64,000 nt of DNA. Source: Chitinophaga sp. sic0106. Lineage in GTDB: Bacteria; Bacteroidota; Bacteroidia; Chitinophagales; Chitinophagaceae. The stretch is from assembly GCF_019219075.1 (NCBI RefSeq), contig NZ_JAHUWJ010000009.1, positions 1 through 64,000 of the forward strand. Direction: 5' to 3'. Shown one piece after another: positions 52,406 through 61,324 of this stretch; the stretch's first letter is position 1; every line of letters starts with the position of its first letter. A program made the translations under genes and the position numbers. The notes under the pieces were generated by a model that saw only the letters and a program-made list of their open reading frames with translations, was not told the origin of the DNA and did no database searches.

Positions 52406-53917
52406 ATGAAGCGTTTACTAATCGGGATAGGAATGGCAGTATTGCTCTGCACCAGCCAGTCGGGCTGTAAAAAATTCCTGGACGCGGAAAGTCCTGTGAA
52501 GGAGTCCGGTGCTAGTTTCTGGAAAACGAGAGATGACGTAGAGCGTTTTACCAATAACCTTTACGGGGAGACAGCAGATATATTATTGAACAACTCCTTT
52601 TTCCTGGCAGCAGAATTCCGTTGCGGTGTGTACCGCCAAACAGCGCGATCAGTGAGCCTGTGGAGAACCAGGTATTACTTCGATTACCTCGTGTATAACG
52701 ATATGCGCACGCTTAACGTGCACGACTATTGGAATGGCTTTTTCCATTTCGATGAAATCCGCAAATGGGCGCCCTACTTCAAAGTGATACAGGCCGCCGG
52801 CATTCTGCAGGATAACGTGATGGATATTTCCAAAGCCGAACTATCGGATGAGGATAAACGCCGTTATCGCGCAGAGGGCGTATGGATGCGCTGCTTCCTC
52901 TATTTTATCATGGTTCGTTTATACGGCGACGTGCCTTATTACAATGAACCTTACTTCGATAAAATCATTGGCCGTACCAAATTTGTGGATGTGCTCAACG
53001 CCTGCATTGCCGACCTGGCAGCAGTGAAAGATGACCTGCCCTGGGCATATACCAATACCAAAATGAAAGCGGTAAGGCCTACCCGTGGCGCCGCACTGGA
53101 CCTGATGATGCACATGAACATGTGGAATGCAGGTTTTGATGAGGTGAACAAGGATAAGTATTACCAGGCTACCGTGGACCTGGGCAAGGAGCTGCTGGAG
53201 AAAAACAACGGCGCCTACCGCCTGTTGACGATTTCCGAATTTAAAACGCTCTTCAGAGGCGGTAGTGAAGAAGGATTATTTGAATTTACCCAGAACGTGA
53301 ACTATGGAGAAGTAAGAGGCCTGGGTTATCAGTACCTCAACGATAACGTGCTGGAACATGGGGCTGGTAGTGGTTATGCCTATGTAGCTCCTGTAGCAGC
53401 AGCTATGAAGAAGATGTATCCGCTGGGCGTGGCCGATAAAAGAAGGGACCTCTGGTTTGATGTAAACACCTTGTATACCAATGGTAACCTGGTGGAGTTC
53501 CGCAAGTTTGCCGCTAACGCAGGTAGCAATATTGCTTTTGATGGTAACCTGATCTTTTTCCGTTTGTCAGACGCTATTCTGCTCGCGGCAGAGGCCAACG
53601 CGGAATTGGGTAGTGCTACTGAGCCGGAAGCTATCCGCCTGATGAACCTGATACGCGCAAGGGCAGAAACACCGTTGTACGTGGGTGCCGGCGGTGAAGC
53701 CCTCAAAGATGCCATCTTCTGGGAGCGCGCCAAAGAGCTCATGGGTGAAGGACATGCCTACTACGACCTGGTACGCACGCACCGTATCCTGAACTCAGAA
53801 TACTGCACCGCACCTATCAGCCAGTCAGCCTTCCTGCGCGGCGCATGGACATGGCCTATCGATGAAAGTGCACTCAGTAATAACCCATTAATGACACTCA
53901 ACGAATATTGGCGCTAA
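52406..53917 (+). CDS. SusD/RagB-type surface lipoprotein
   Basis: The 503-residue lipoprotein (signal ends CTSQSGCKKF) has MRCFLYFIMVRLYGDVPYY and FWERAKELMGEGHAYYDLVR. The partner of the second SusC. Order SusC-SusD-FAS1 is repeated exactly as in the first half of the operon, which points to duplication followed by divergence. Confidence 0.92.
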   Translation: MKRLLIGIGMAVLLCTSQSGCKKFLDAESPVKESGASFWKTRDDVERFTNNLYGETADILLNNSFFLAAEFRCGVYRQTARSVSLWRTRYYFDYLVYNDMRTLNVHDYWNGFFHFDEIRKWAPYFKVIQAAGILQDNVMDISKAELSDEDKRRYRAEGVWMRCFLYFIMVRLYGDVPYYNEPYFDKIIGRTKFVDVLNACIADLAAVKDDLPWAYTNTKMKAVRPTRGAALDLMMHMNMWNAGFDEVNKDKYYQATVDLGKELLEKNNGAYRLLTISEFKTLFRGGSEEGLFEFTQNVNYGEVRGLGYQYLNDNVLEHGAGSGYAYVAPVAAAMKKMYPLGVADKRRDLWFDVNTLYTNGNLVEFRKFAANAGSNIAFDGNLIFFRLSDAILLAAEANAELGSATEPEAIRLMNLIRARAETPLYVGAGGEALKDAIFWERAKELMGEGHAYYDLVRTHRILNSEYCTAPISQSAFLRGAWTWPIDESALSNNPLMTLNEYWR

Positions 53918-53935
53918 ACCTAAACACAGCTGAAA

Positions 53936-54643
53936 ATGAAAAAACATAACTTCTTTATCGTAATCGGTGTGGCAGCAGTAATCATGCTGTTGGGTGCCTG
54001 CAAAAAGGATTATTACCAGGATACCGGTCTGGCAAAAGGACAATATGATGGCACCATCATGCAGTACCTGGAAGCCCGCAGCGACTACTTTACCAAATTG
54101 GTGAAAGTGATTAAACTGGCCAAGCTGGAAGATGTGCTGAGTAAGGAACAGGTGACATTCTTCGCACCCAATGATATGTCTATCGACAGCACCATTCACG
54201 AAGCAAACGCGTTTTTGTACCAGTCCGGAAAGGATACTATCAAAACGCTGGAACAGGTGCCGGCAGCACTGTGGCGGGAAATGCTGGGGAAATATATTTT
54301 CCGCGGGAAATATAAGCTGAATGATTTTCCACAGGTCGACTGGGCATTTTTCACCACCTATCCGGGTGTGTACATGAAATCCTATGATGATGTGATTATG
54401 CATATCGGGGTGGTATACCACGATGAGGGCTCCGCGAAATACGTGGGATACAGGCAGCTGTATCTGTCCTATGTGCCTACACCGCAGCAATCCGGTGGCT
54501 TCATGAGTTCAGCGGTAGCATCGGTGAATATTGAGCCCACCAATGGTGTGGTGCATGCACTGGCCACCGCCACGCACGACTTCGGATTTTCGGTGTTTGA
54601 TTTTTACAATCGCTGCCTGTTTTATGGTTACACCGGTAAGTAG
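53936..54643 (+). CDS. Fasciclin (FAS1)-domain lipoprotein
   Basis: The 235-residue lipoprotein (signal ends MLLGACKKD) has one FAS1 domain (LEDVLSKEQVTFFAPNDMS, GVVHALATATHDFGFSVF). It is the counterpart of the FAS1 protein at 47405 but clearly diverged. It sits between SusD and the DUF5008 gene. Confidence 0.85.
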   Translation: MKKHNFFIVIGVAAVIMLLGACKKDYYQDTGLAKGQYDGTIMQYLEARSDYFTKLVKVIKLAKLEDVLSKEQVTFFAPNDMSIDSTIHEANAFLYQSGKDTIKTLEQVPAALWREMLGKYIFRGKYKLNDFPQVDWAFFTTYPGVYMKSYDDVIMHIGVVYHDEGSAKYVGYRQLYLSYVPTPQQSGGFMSSAVASVNIEPTNGVVHALATATHDFGFSVFDFYNRCLFYGYTGK

Positions 54644-54663
54644 TCACCCTTCAAATTTCAAAC

Positions 54664-56304
54664 ATGACAGTATCACTGAGAAATAAAATAATGTTCATCA
54701 CACTGGCGGCCGGCCTGGTAGCAGGTTGCCAGAAAGATAATGACAAATTCTTCCCTGATCCTTATGCCGGAGGTAAACCGCAGTTGGGCGTGAAGTTCAG
54801 CGAAGCGCTGCCTAGCCCGGTTTCCGGTGGTCCGGGTGAAAAAATTACCTATAAGGTAAAAGGCCTGCTGGCGTATAAAGATTCCATTCACTTTTTTCAG
54901 AATGGAGAAGAAGCAGTCATCAGCAACGTGACCGATTCTACGCTCACCATCACCGTGCCGGCCAGCGCCAGCTCCGGCACCGGATGGATCGCCATCGGCG
55001 CACAGGTATTTCCTGCACCACTGTTTCGCGTAAACGGTAAAGCTAAACTGGATAATACTTTTAAGTCGGGTAGCGGTACCGATGGTATTATTTACCAGAT
55101 CATTCCTACTTCCGACAACCGCTTCCTGCTCACCGGCGACTTCCGCTTATATAACAGCAACGGTCAGGGCAACTGGCTCAATGGCATCGCTAAAATCGAA
55201 AAGCATGGACAGTATGTAGCCGATATGAGTACGGACTCTGCTGCCGGTCGCTATGGCAGCATCTATTCAGCCGCCGAAATGCAGGACGGCCGTTTCATTG
55301 TAGCCGGTCCTTTCAACTCTTATGGTTATAAAAAAGGCCTCTTCAATTTCGCACGCATTAATATCTCCGGAAAAATAGATACTACTGTACAAACCGTTAT
55401 CCCGGAAGAGTACAACTACGATCCGGATGCCGGACTCCCGGATATGACAGAGGCGTTGTCGAAAGATACCGTGTCGTCTTTCAACGGTGGCACCAGCTCT
55501 TCGCCCAGCAGAATATTTGAGCATAATGGCCGTGTGATTGCTTTTGGTAGTATGAGCCTTTATCAGCAGGTCTACTATAAGTCCAGTACCCGCAATGCCA
55601 AGGTAACGGATATACGAAAAATACACACCGTAATAGCCATGGACCTGGAAGGTAACCTGGACTCCACCTACCACTACGACCTGACCAACCACGAAGGTTT
55701 GCCGGGCGCCGATGGATACGTTTCGGATGCCGTACTGATGGACGATGGGAAATTGGTATTGGCAGGCAAATATCTGCGCTTTGATGGCGTTGCCGCAGGT
55801 AATATCATACGCCTCGATGCAAACGGACAGGTAGACAATACCTTCAAAGCGGGCGCCGGTGCCAATGGAGATATTCATTCCATTACGTTTAATAAAACTA
55901 CCCGCAAGTTCCTTATCACCGGTAAGTTTACCAGCTTCAACGGGCAGGCCTGCAACGGTGTGCTGTTGCTGAATGAAGACGGTTCTCCGGCAACTAATTT
56001 CCAGACGGAGGTATTTGTAAACGGCTATCCGTCCAATGCACTGCAGCTGAAAAGCGGCATGGTGGTTATTACCGGCTCCTTCGAAAAATACGGTACCCGC
56101 AGTAAAAGAGGGCTGGTTATACTGAATGCAGATGGCTCCTATGCTACGGCCTATAACAACACCGGCGACTTAAACGGTGGGGTGTTAGGTATGTTGGAAA
56201 CTACCTCTGCGGAAGGTGAAACAGCAGTATTGATTTACGGATTCATTCCTTCATTCGATAACACCACTGTTGGTAACCTGTTCCGTTTGGTACTGGCTAA
56301 ATAA
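54664..56304 (+). CDS. DUF5008 lipoprotein with IPT/TIG-like and delta-60-repeat domains
   Basis: The 546-residue lipoprotein (signal ends GLVAGCQKD) has an N-terminal DUF5008/TIG-like beta-domain (about 45-125) and then a run of about six delta-60-type repeats forming a probable beta-propeller. Repeat signals are KLDNTFKSGSGTDGIIYQI, GQVDNTFKAGAGANGDIHSI and FLLTGDF/RFIVAGPF/KLVLAGKY/KFLITGKF. It is probably an exposed binding protein; no catalytic site is seen. It lies 20 bases behind the FAS1 gene. Confidence 0.82.
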   Translation: MTVSLRNKIMFITLAAGLVAGCQKDNDKFFPDPYAGGKPQLGVKFSEALPSPVSGGPGEKITYKVKGLLAYKDSIHFFQNGEEAVISNVTDSTLTITVPASASSGTGWIAIGAQVFPAPLFRVNGKAKLDNTFKSGSGTDGIIYQIIPTSDNRFLLTGDFRLYNSNGQGNWLNGIAKIEKHGQYVADMSTDSAAGRYGSIYSAAEMQDGRFIVAGPFNSYGYKKGLFNFARINISGKIDTTVQTVIPEEYNYDPDAGLPDMTEALSKDTVSSFNGGTSSSPSRIFEHNGRVIAFGSMSLYQQVYYKSSTRNAKVTDIRKIHTVIAMDLEGNLDSTYHYDLTNHEGLPGADGYVSDAVLMDDGKLVLAGKYLRFDGVAAGNIIRLDANGQVDNTFKAGAGANGDIHSITFNKTTRKFLITGKFTSFNGQACNGVLLLNEDGSPATNFQTEVFVNGYPSNALQLKSGMVVITGSFEKYGTRSKRGLVILNADGSYATAYNNTGDLNGGVLGMLETTSAEGETAVLIYGFIPSFDNTTVGNLFRLVLAK

Positions 56305-56334
56305 TTATCTGTAACACCACAATCATTCAATCAT

Positions 56335-58083
56335 ATGAAAAAGATCATTTCATTGCTGGGAATGGCCGCTATCATCACCACGGTTTCCTGTAACAAGGAT
56401 AAATCCGATATGATGTCCGGCACCGATTACAAAAATGATCCTGCACTGACTACCGGAGAACGAAAAGTACTGTTTGTTGTACTGGATGGGGTGAGAGGAA
56501 ATACTGTACGTTCGCTCCAGCCAGCCGTGCTGTGGGGCATGCGCGACAGCGCCGTATATACCTGGGCGGGCGTATCGGATGCTTCCGGTACCAACGGTGC
56601 CAACTGGGCCGCTATGCTCACAGGGGTGCTGCCTGCTAAAAACGGTGTCACCAGTGAGGATCTGTCCACCGCTAACCTCAACGACTACCCGGTGTTTACC
56701 AAACGCCTCAAAGAAGCCGGTCTTATACAGTCCAGCGCAGCCTTCTGTGCCTCCGCAGCCCTGAGCCAGCAACTGATCGGCAATAGCATGGACGTAAACA
56801 AGGTACTGGCCACCGATGAAGAGGTGACCACCAATACCGTTGCCGAATTGGCAAAAGACGAAGCAGATATCATCTTCGCTGAATATAACGATGTGGACGA
56901 AGCCGGTAAGCAATACGGCTACGATGAATCCATTCCTGAATACGTGGCAGCCATTCAAAAAGCAGATCAGCAGGTAGGTAAACTCCTGAGCGCCCTGCGC
57001 GCCCGTAAAAATTACGGTAAGGAAGACTGGCTGGTGATCGTTACCTCCAATAAAGGCGGTAAATGGACGCTGCCCGCAGCAGAAGACGACGGTACCGTAT
57101 TCAGCATGCCGGAAGTAAACAGCTTTACTTTCTTCTATAATCCAAGGTTTGTAGCAGCGCCTATCGCCAGACCTGAAAAGATCCGTGTAGCCTATGAAGG
57201 TAAAGCGGTACGCATGCAGGGAGATCCCAAAACCGCCGGTGCTTTTAATCGCGCTGAACTCAATGATGCCGGTGCATTCAATATCACCACAAAAGAAATG
57301 ACGTTTGAATGCAAAATAAAAATGCTGAAAAATGCTTCCGGTAACTACAGTTACGGCCACCCGCCATTTTTTGGTAAAACATCTGCCAGATCAGGTACCA
57401 CCGCTGGCTGGGCCTTTTTCCGCAATGGTGAGAAATTCGCGTTTTACGTAGCAGATGGCACGGTGAAATCAGAGCTCCCATCTGATCCTACCTATCCGGA
57501 TGGTAACTGGCATGCACTCACCGGTGTGGTACGCCCAAGCGGCACTTCCCTGATGACCACCTTTTATGTAGATGGCAAGCTGGTAAAAAGCGGCTCCATT
57601 GCCAATGCGAAATTTGCCAGCATCACTTCCACTGTCAATACCATCATTGGTCCTTTCCCTGAAGTATTCAGCACCACCTGGCTCAATGCCTACATTACAG
57701 ATGTGCGTATCTGGGAGGCTGCACTGCCGGAAGAAGTGATTAAAACTTGGGCAGAAAGAACCAGTATCAACAAATCACATCCTTACTATAATAAGCTGAT
57801 CGGCTACTGGTCCTGCATGGAAGGCAATGGCAAACAGTTCGTGGATCAGTCGCCCTACAAACGCAACTACAACCTGGTAGGCACCTACACCTGGGATGAA
57901 TTTGCAGATCCGAGCGGTTACCTCTACCCGGCCATACCTAATTTCGAAAGATATGTTCCAAACCCGGTAGACGTACCGATGGTGATCTACAACTGGATGA
58001 AACAGCCTGTGAGCCTGGACTGGAAGCTGGACGGTAAAACATGGCCGGCTACCTATCGCGATTTCCCGCAGATCAACCAGTAA
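56335..58083 (+). CDS. Alkaline-phosphatase-fold lipoprotein with LamG-like and DUF4983 domains (copy 1)
   Basis: The 582-residue lipoprotein (signal ends TTVSCNKDK) begins with a type I phosphodiesterase/alkaline-phosphatase fold. Asp51 (in VLDGVRG) and the nucleophile-position Thr86 (in SGTNGANWAAMLTG) are present, but the ligands expected in DxxGH and SDHG are replaced: DEAGK (Lys192) and SNKG (Asn239-Lys240). A LamG-like beta-sandwich follows (about 295-470) and a C-terminal DUF4983-type segment (VDVPMVIYNWMKQPVSLDWK). It is probably a binding protein with a dead or altered enzyme domain. Two paralogues follow at 59617 and 61325. Confidence 0.82.
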   Translation: MKKIISLLGMAAIITTVSCNKDKSDMMSGTDYKNDPALTTGERKVLFVVLDGVRGNTVRSLQPAVLWGMRDSAVYTWAGVSDASGTNGANWAAMLTGVLPAKNGVTSEDLSTANLNDYPVFTKRLKEAGLIQSSAAFCASAALSQQLIGNSMDVNKVLATDEEVTTNTVAELAKDEADIIFAEYNDVDEAGKQYGYDESIPEYVAAIQKADQQVGKLLSALRARKNYGKEDWLVIVTSNKGGKWTLPAAEDDGTVFSMPEVNSFTFFYNPRFVAAPIARPEKIRVAYEGKAVRMQGDPKTAGAFNRAELNDAGAFNITTKEMTFECKIKMLKNASGNYSYGHPPFFGKTSARSGTTAGWAFFRNGEKFAFYVADGTVKSELPSDPTYPDGNWHALTGVVRPSGTSLMTTFYVDGKLVKSGSIANAKFASITSTVNTIIGPFPEVFSTTWLNAYITDVRIWEAALPEEVIKTWAERTSINKSHPYYNKLIGYWSCMEGNGKQFVDQSPYKRNYNLVGTYTWDEFADPSGYLYPAIPNFERYVPNPVDVPMVIYNWMKQPVSLDWKLDGKTWPATYRDFPQINQ

Positions 58084-58111
58084 TGTGCTTTTATCAACTA
58101 AAATAACCGAC

Positions 58112-59581
58112 ATGAAATTATTCAACATAAAACCTTTGGCCGGTGTACTGATGATGGGAAGTCTGCTAATGGCCTGTACAAAGGAATATAATTATGAAAA
58201 TGGTTACGATAAGCCACTGGCAGAGGATACTACCGGCATAGGCGGTATCGATACCAGCTTGTCGCGCATCGACAGCAGCGGGTTTACGGATGCACGTAAG
58301 TTCCCGGGCCTGGTGTCTGTGGTGGAACCGCGCCTGATGGATACTTCCGTAACCATTGATCTCAACTATAAATTGGTGTCACCGCAGCTGCGCATCGCGT
58401 CACCTCCGGGCAACTGGTTCAGTACCGGTTTTTACGCAGGCCCTGGTGAGCTGATCAAGATCGTGGTGCCGCAAGGTACCGAGGGTATGACCGTTCAGGT
58501 GGGCGCCCATACGGATAATATCAATGGTAAAATGCCGCAGCTTCGTGCAGGCGTGATCGTTACCCGTAAAACGGTGCTGCCGGGTGTAAACTATATCCGC
58601 AATATCTACGGCGGTCCTATCTACCTGATACCTACCGGGCCGGCTCCTAAAAAAGTCACCGTTACCTTCAGTAATGTTTGTAAGTCGCCGGATTTTGTTT
58701 TGGGAGAAACTACCGACGCTGATTGGAAAGAAGCCGTTCGCAAATCGCAGGTTCCGGTGGTGGAATTGCGCGGAAAGCGGTTCATCATAACGATGTATCG
58801 TAAGGTATTGGTGGGGCTGCTGAATACCTTCAACGCCGAAGCAGTCATGAAAAAATGGGATGACGTGATTGAAAAAGATTACAACGACTGGTATGGCCTG
58901 TCTGATAATCCGATCGATCCTATTGATCAGGCGCCTGGTACCCCGCACCGCTTTGTGCTGGACATCCAGATCTCTTTAGGTAGCGGCCATAGCGGCTATC
59001 CTTGTATGGCTTATCTCGACTGGCATGCCGACTTCCTGGATACCGCAGTGATTAGTCGCGGCGCCAGCTGGGGCCCTTGCCACGAAATCGGGCACAACTA
59101 CCAGATGATCAACACCTGGAGCTGGGGCGGCGCGGATGCACTCACCGAAACTTCCAACAACCTGTTTGTGTTCAAGATCGCCAACCGCTTTGGTACCAAA
59201 CCTCCACGCATATACGATGCGGAGCAAAACTTCGTGCAGCCGTCGCTCGATTTCGCTAAAAAAGACAGTACCGGTAAAACTTTTGTAACGCTAACGGATG
59301 TATTTCAGCGGCTGACGCCATTTGTGCAACTGTTCCAGAAATACGGTTACGGTATGATGGGTTCCATCTGCCGTGAGGCGCGCCACACCGAGCGTGAAAT
59401 TTATATCGACGTGGTGAAAAAGGATTTCTTCTACGTGGCTGCCAGCAAGTATGCCCAAAAAGATCTCTATCCGTTCTTCCGCTACTGGGGCATTAATGTG
59501 TCGCCCACCGCGAGGGGAGAGGTCATGGGCCTGGGGCTGCCGCTGCTGACCGAACAGATATGGTTAAACGATATCCGCTAA
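58112..59581 (+). CDS. M60-family (enhancin-like) metallopeptidase lipoprotein
   Basis: The protein has about 489 residues from the start at 58112, which gives a lipoprotein signal (GSLLMACTKE); an ATG at 58085 adds nine residues. The zinc site is His324-Glu325-xx-His328 (CHEIGHNYQ) with Glu346 (in ALTETSNN) 17 residues on, in agreement with the M60 gluzincin pattern HExxH(8-28)E. M60 enzymes of gut bacteria cut O-glycosylated mucin-type proteins. It is the only clear degradative enzyme of the operon and suggests glycoproteins as the substrate. Confidence 0.88.
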   Translation: MKLFNIKPLAGVLMMGSLLMACTKEYNYENGYDKPLAEDTTGIGGIDTSLSRIDSSGFTDARKFPGLVSVVEPRLMDTSVTIDLNYKLVSPQLRIASPPGNWFSTGFYAGPGELIKIVVPQGTEGMTVQVGAHTDNINGKMPQLRAGVIVTRKTVLPGVNYIRNIYGGPIYLIPTGPAPKKVTVTFSNVCKSPDFVLGETTDADWKEAVRKSQVPVVELRGKRFIITMYRKVLVGLLNTFNAEAVMKKWDDVIEKDYNDWYGLSDNPIDPIDQAPGTPHRFVLDIQISLGSGHSGYPCMAYLDWHADFLDTAVISRGASWGPCHEIGHNYQMINTWSWGGADALTETSNNLFVFKIANRFGTKPPRIYDAEQNFVQPSLDFAKKDSTGKTFVTLTDVFQRLTPFVQLFQKYGYGMMGSICREARHTEREIYIDVVKKDFFYVAASKYAQKDLYPFFRYWGINVSPTARGEVMGLGLPLLTEQIWLNDIR

Positions 59582-59616
59582 TCCTGCTGGTTTAACATCT
59601 ACCTAAAAAAGAAAGC

Positions 59617-61293
59617 ATGAAAAAAGTGAAATATATCCTGGGAGGTGCCGCTATCATAGCTATACTGGCAACGGCCTGCTCCAAAATAGGCGAGGTGCCG
59701 GGTGATACGGCCGACAAGCCAAAATTTACCGATAAAAGTAAAGTGCTGGTGATTGTGGTGGACGGCCTGGCCGGTAAACAGGTAAAAGCTGTGGCGCCGC
59801 CGGTTATTACGCAAATGATGGCACATAGCACGTACAGTTATGATACTAAAGCCGATACGGTTACTACCGATGGCGCTTCGCTGGCCACTTTATACACCGG
59901 CGTACCTTACGCAAAAAATGAAATCCGCGACAGCTCGCTGGTGGCAAGGTCCACCAGTGGTGCCAGGTATGCGCCTTTCCTGAGCCTCATCAAAAAAACC
60001 GGTAAGCGGGAGCTGAAAGCCATATCTGTAACGGCGTGGGAGGCAGTGAACAAAACCCTGCTGGCAGATGCTGCGGTGAAAATAACAACTAAAGATGATG
60101 ATAAAACTGTTCTGGATTCAGCGGTGAACCGCCTGCAGAAAGATAGTCTGGACCTGATGTTTGTGCAATTCAACGGGATCAATAAGGCAGGTAAGCAATT
60201 CGGTTACTACAGTTATATACCGGAATATGCTGCTGCTATCAACCAGGTGGATGCCTATATTGGTGAGCTGCTGAAGACCATTAACAAACGCCCGGATTAT
60301 CAGAATGAAAACTGGCTGGTGATTGTGCAGTCTACCCACGGTGGTATCGATAAATCCTATGGCTCCGACAGCGATGCGGAGATGAACAGTTTTTCCCTGT
60401 ACTATTGCCCGGATCTGTTCCGCTACCAGATTGATCAGCCGCAAACTATTGCTGCCAGCATCAAGTTCAACGAGCAGAATGAGAAAACGGTGAATGCCGT
60501 GCTGAATGATGCCTCGATGTACAACATTGGTGCACCGGCTTCTGCGAATCAGTTTACAGTGGAGTGTAAGATTAAGACGCCTAAAGGGAGCAACCCTACT
60601 TATCCTGCTTTCTTATCCAAGCGCGCCAGCTTTGCAGTAGGTCAGGTAGGATGGGCATTTTTCCAGGAAGGCAACTACTGGCAGGTGAACCTGTCCGGTA
60701 CTGGTGCTACTAAGAATATACAGGCGAAAGGTGCCGATATCAATGATGGTAACTGGCATCACCTCACTTGTGTGTTTGCTACCAAAGCCAACAACGTAAG
60801 AGTATGCTCCACCTATACAGACGGTAAGTATAACGGTACCAACACCATAACGGAATTTGGTAATCTGAATAGTCCGGCGCCGCTTACTATCGGCTTCATT
60901 CCGGGTTCTATCAATACGCCTGTTACTGTTTACATGTCTGATGTACGGTTTTGGGCAGATACCCTTCCCGCTGCTACCATCGCTGCTTTCAGCTGCACGA
61001 ATGTATTGGATCAGCACCCGTATCTCTCTAAACTCATCGGCTGGTGGCCAATGAATGAACGCAAAGGCAATGTGATCAGAAACGCCGTGCCGGCAGCTGC
61101 GGGCAAGGACTTTAAGGTAAACGGTGTGTTCTCCTGGGAAGCTATGAACTATGTGCTGCCTTGTTCCGGTAATGCGGATAAACAGAATCCGCCTAACAAC
61201 ACGGAGCTGTGTTATCAGATTGCTTACTGGCTCAACCTCGAACTGAATCCCGACTGGGAAATTGGTGGTCGCCTCTGGCTCAAATTCTTTTAA
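59617..61293 (+). CDS. Alkaline-phosphatase-fold lipoprotein with LamG-like domain (copy 2)
   Basis: The 558-residue lipoprotein (signal ends ILATACSKI) has the same layout as copy 1. Asp49 (VVDGLAG) and a Thr at the nucleophile position (TTDGASLATLYTG) are kept. The DxxGH motif reads NKAGK (Asn189, Lys193), and the SDHG motif reads STHG (Thr240-His241), so one His is preserved here. A LamG-like domain follows (from about 290) and a C-terminal tail (IAYWLNLELNPDWEIGG). It is separated from copy 1 by the M60 gene. Confidence 0.82.
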   Translation: MKKVKYILGGAAIIAILATACSKIGEVPGDTADKPKFTDKSKVLVIVVDGLAGKQVKAVAPPVITQMMAHSTYSYDTKADTVTTDGASLATLYTGVPYAKNEIRDSSLVARSTSGARYAPFLSLIKKTGKRELKAISVTAWEAVNKTLLADAAVKITTKDDDKTVLDSAVNRLQKDSLDLMFVQFNGINKAGKQFGYYSYIPEYAAAINQVDAYIGELLKTINKRPDYQNENWLVIVQSTHGGIDKSYGSDSDAEMNSFSLYYCPDLFRYQIDQPQTIAASIKFNEQNEKTVNAVLNDASMYNIGAPASANQFTVECKIKTPKGSNPTYPAFLSKRASFAVGQVGWAFFQEGNYWQVNLSGTGATKNIQAKGADINDGNWHHLTCVFATKANNVRVCSTYTDGKYNGTNTITEFGNLNSPAPLTIGFIPGSINTPVTVYMSDVRFWADTLPAATIAAFSCTNVLDQHPYLSKLIGWWPMNERKGNVIRNAVPAAAGKDFKVNGVFSWEAMNYVLPCSGNADKQNPPNNTELCYQIAYWLNLELNPDWEIGGRLWLKFF

Positions 61294-61324
61294 CGGATTG
61301 TTTCATTCTTAACGAATGTATCTT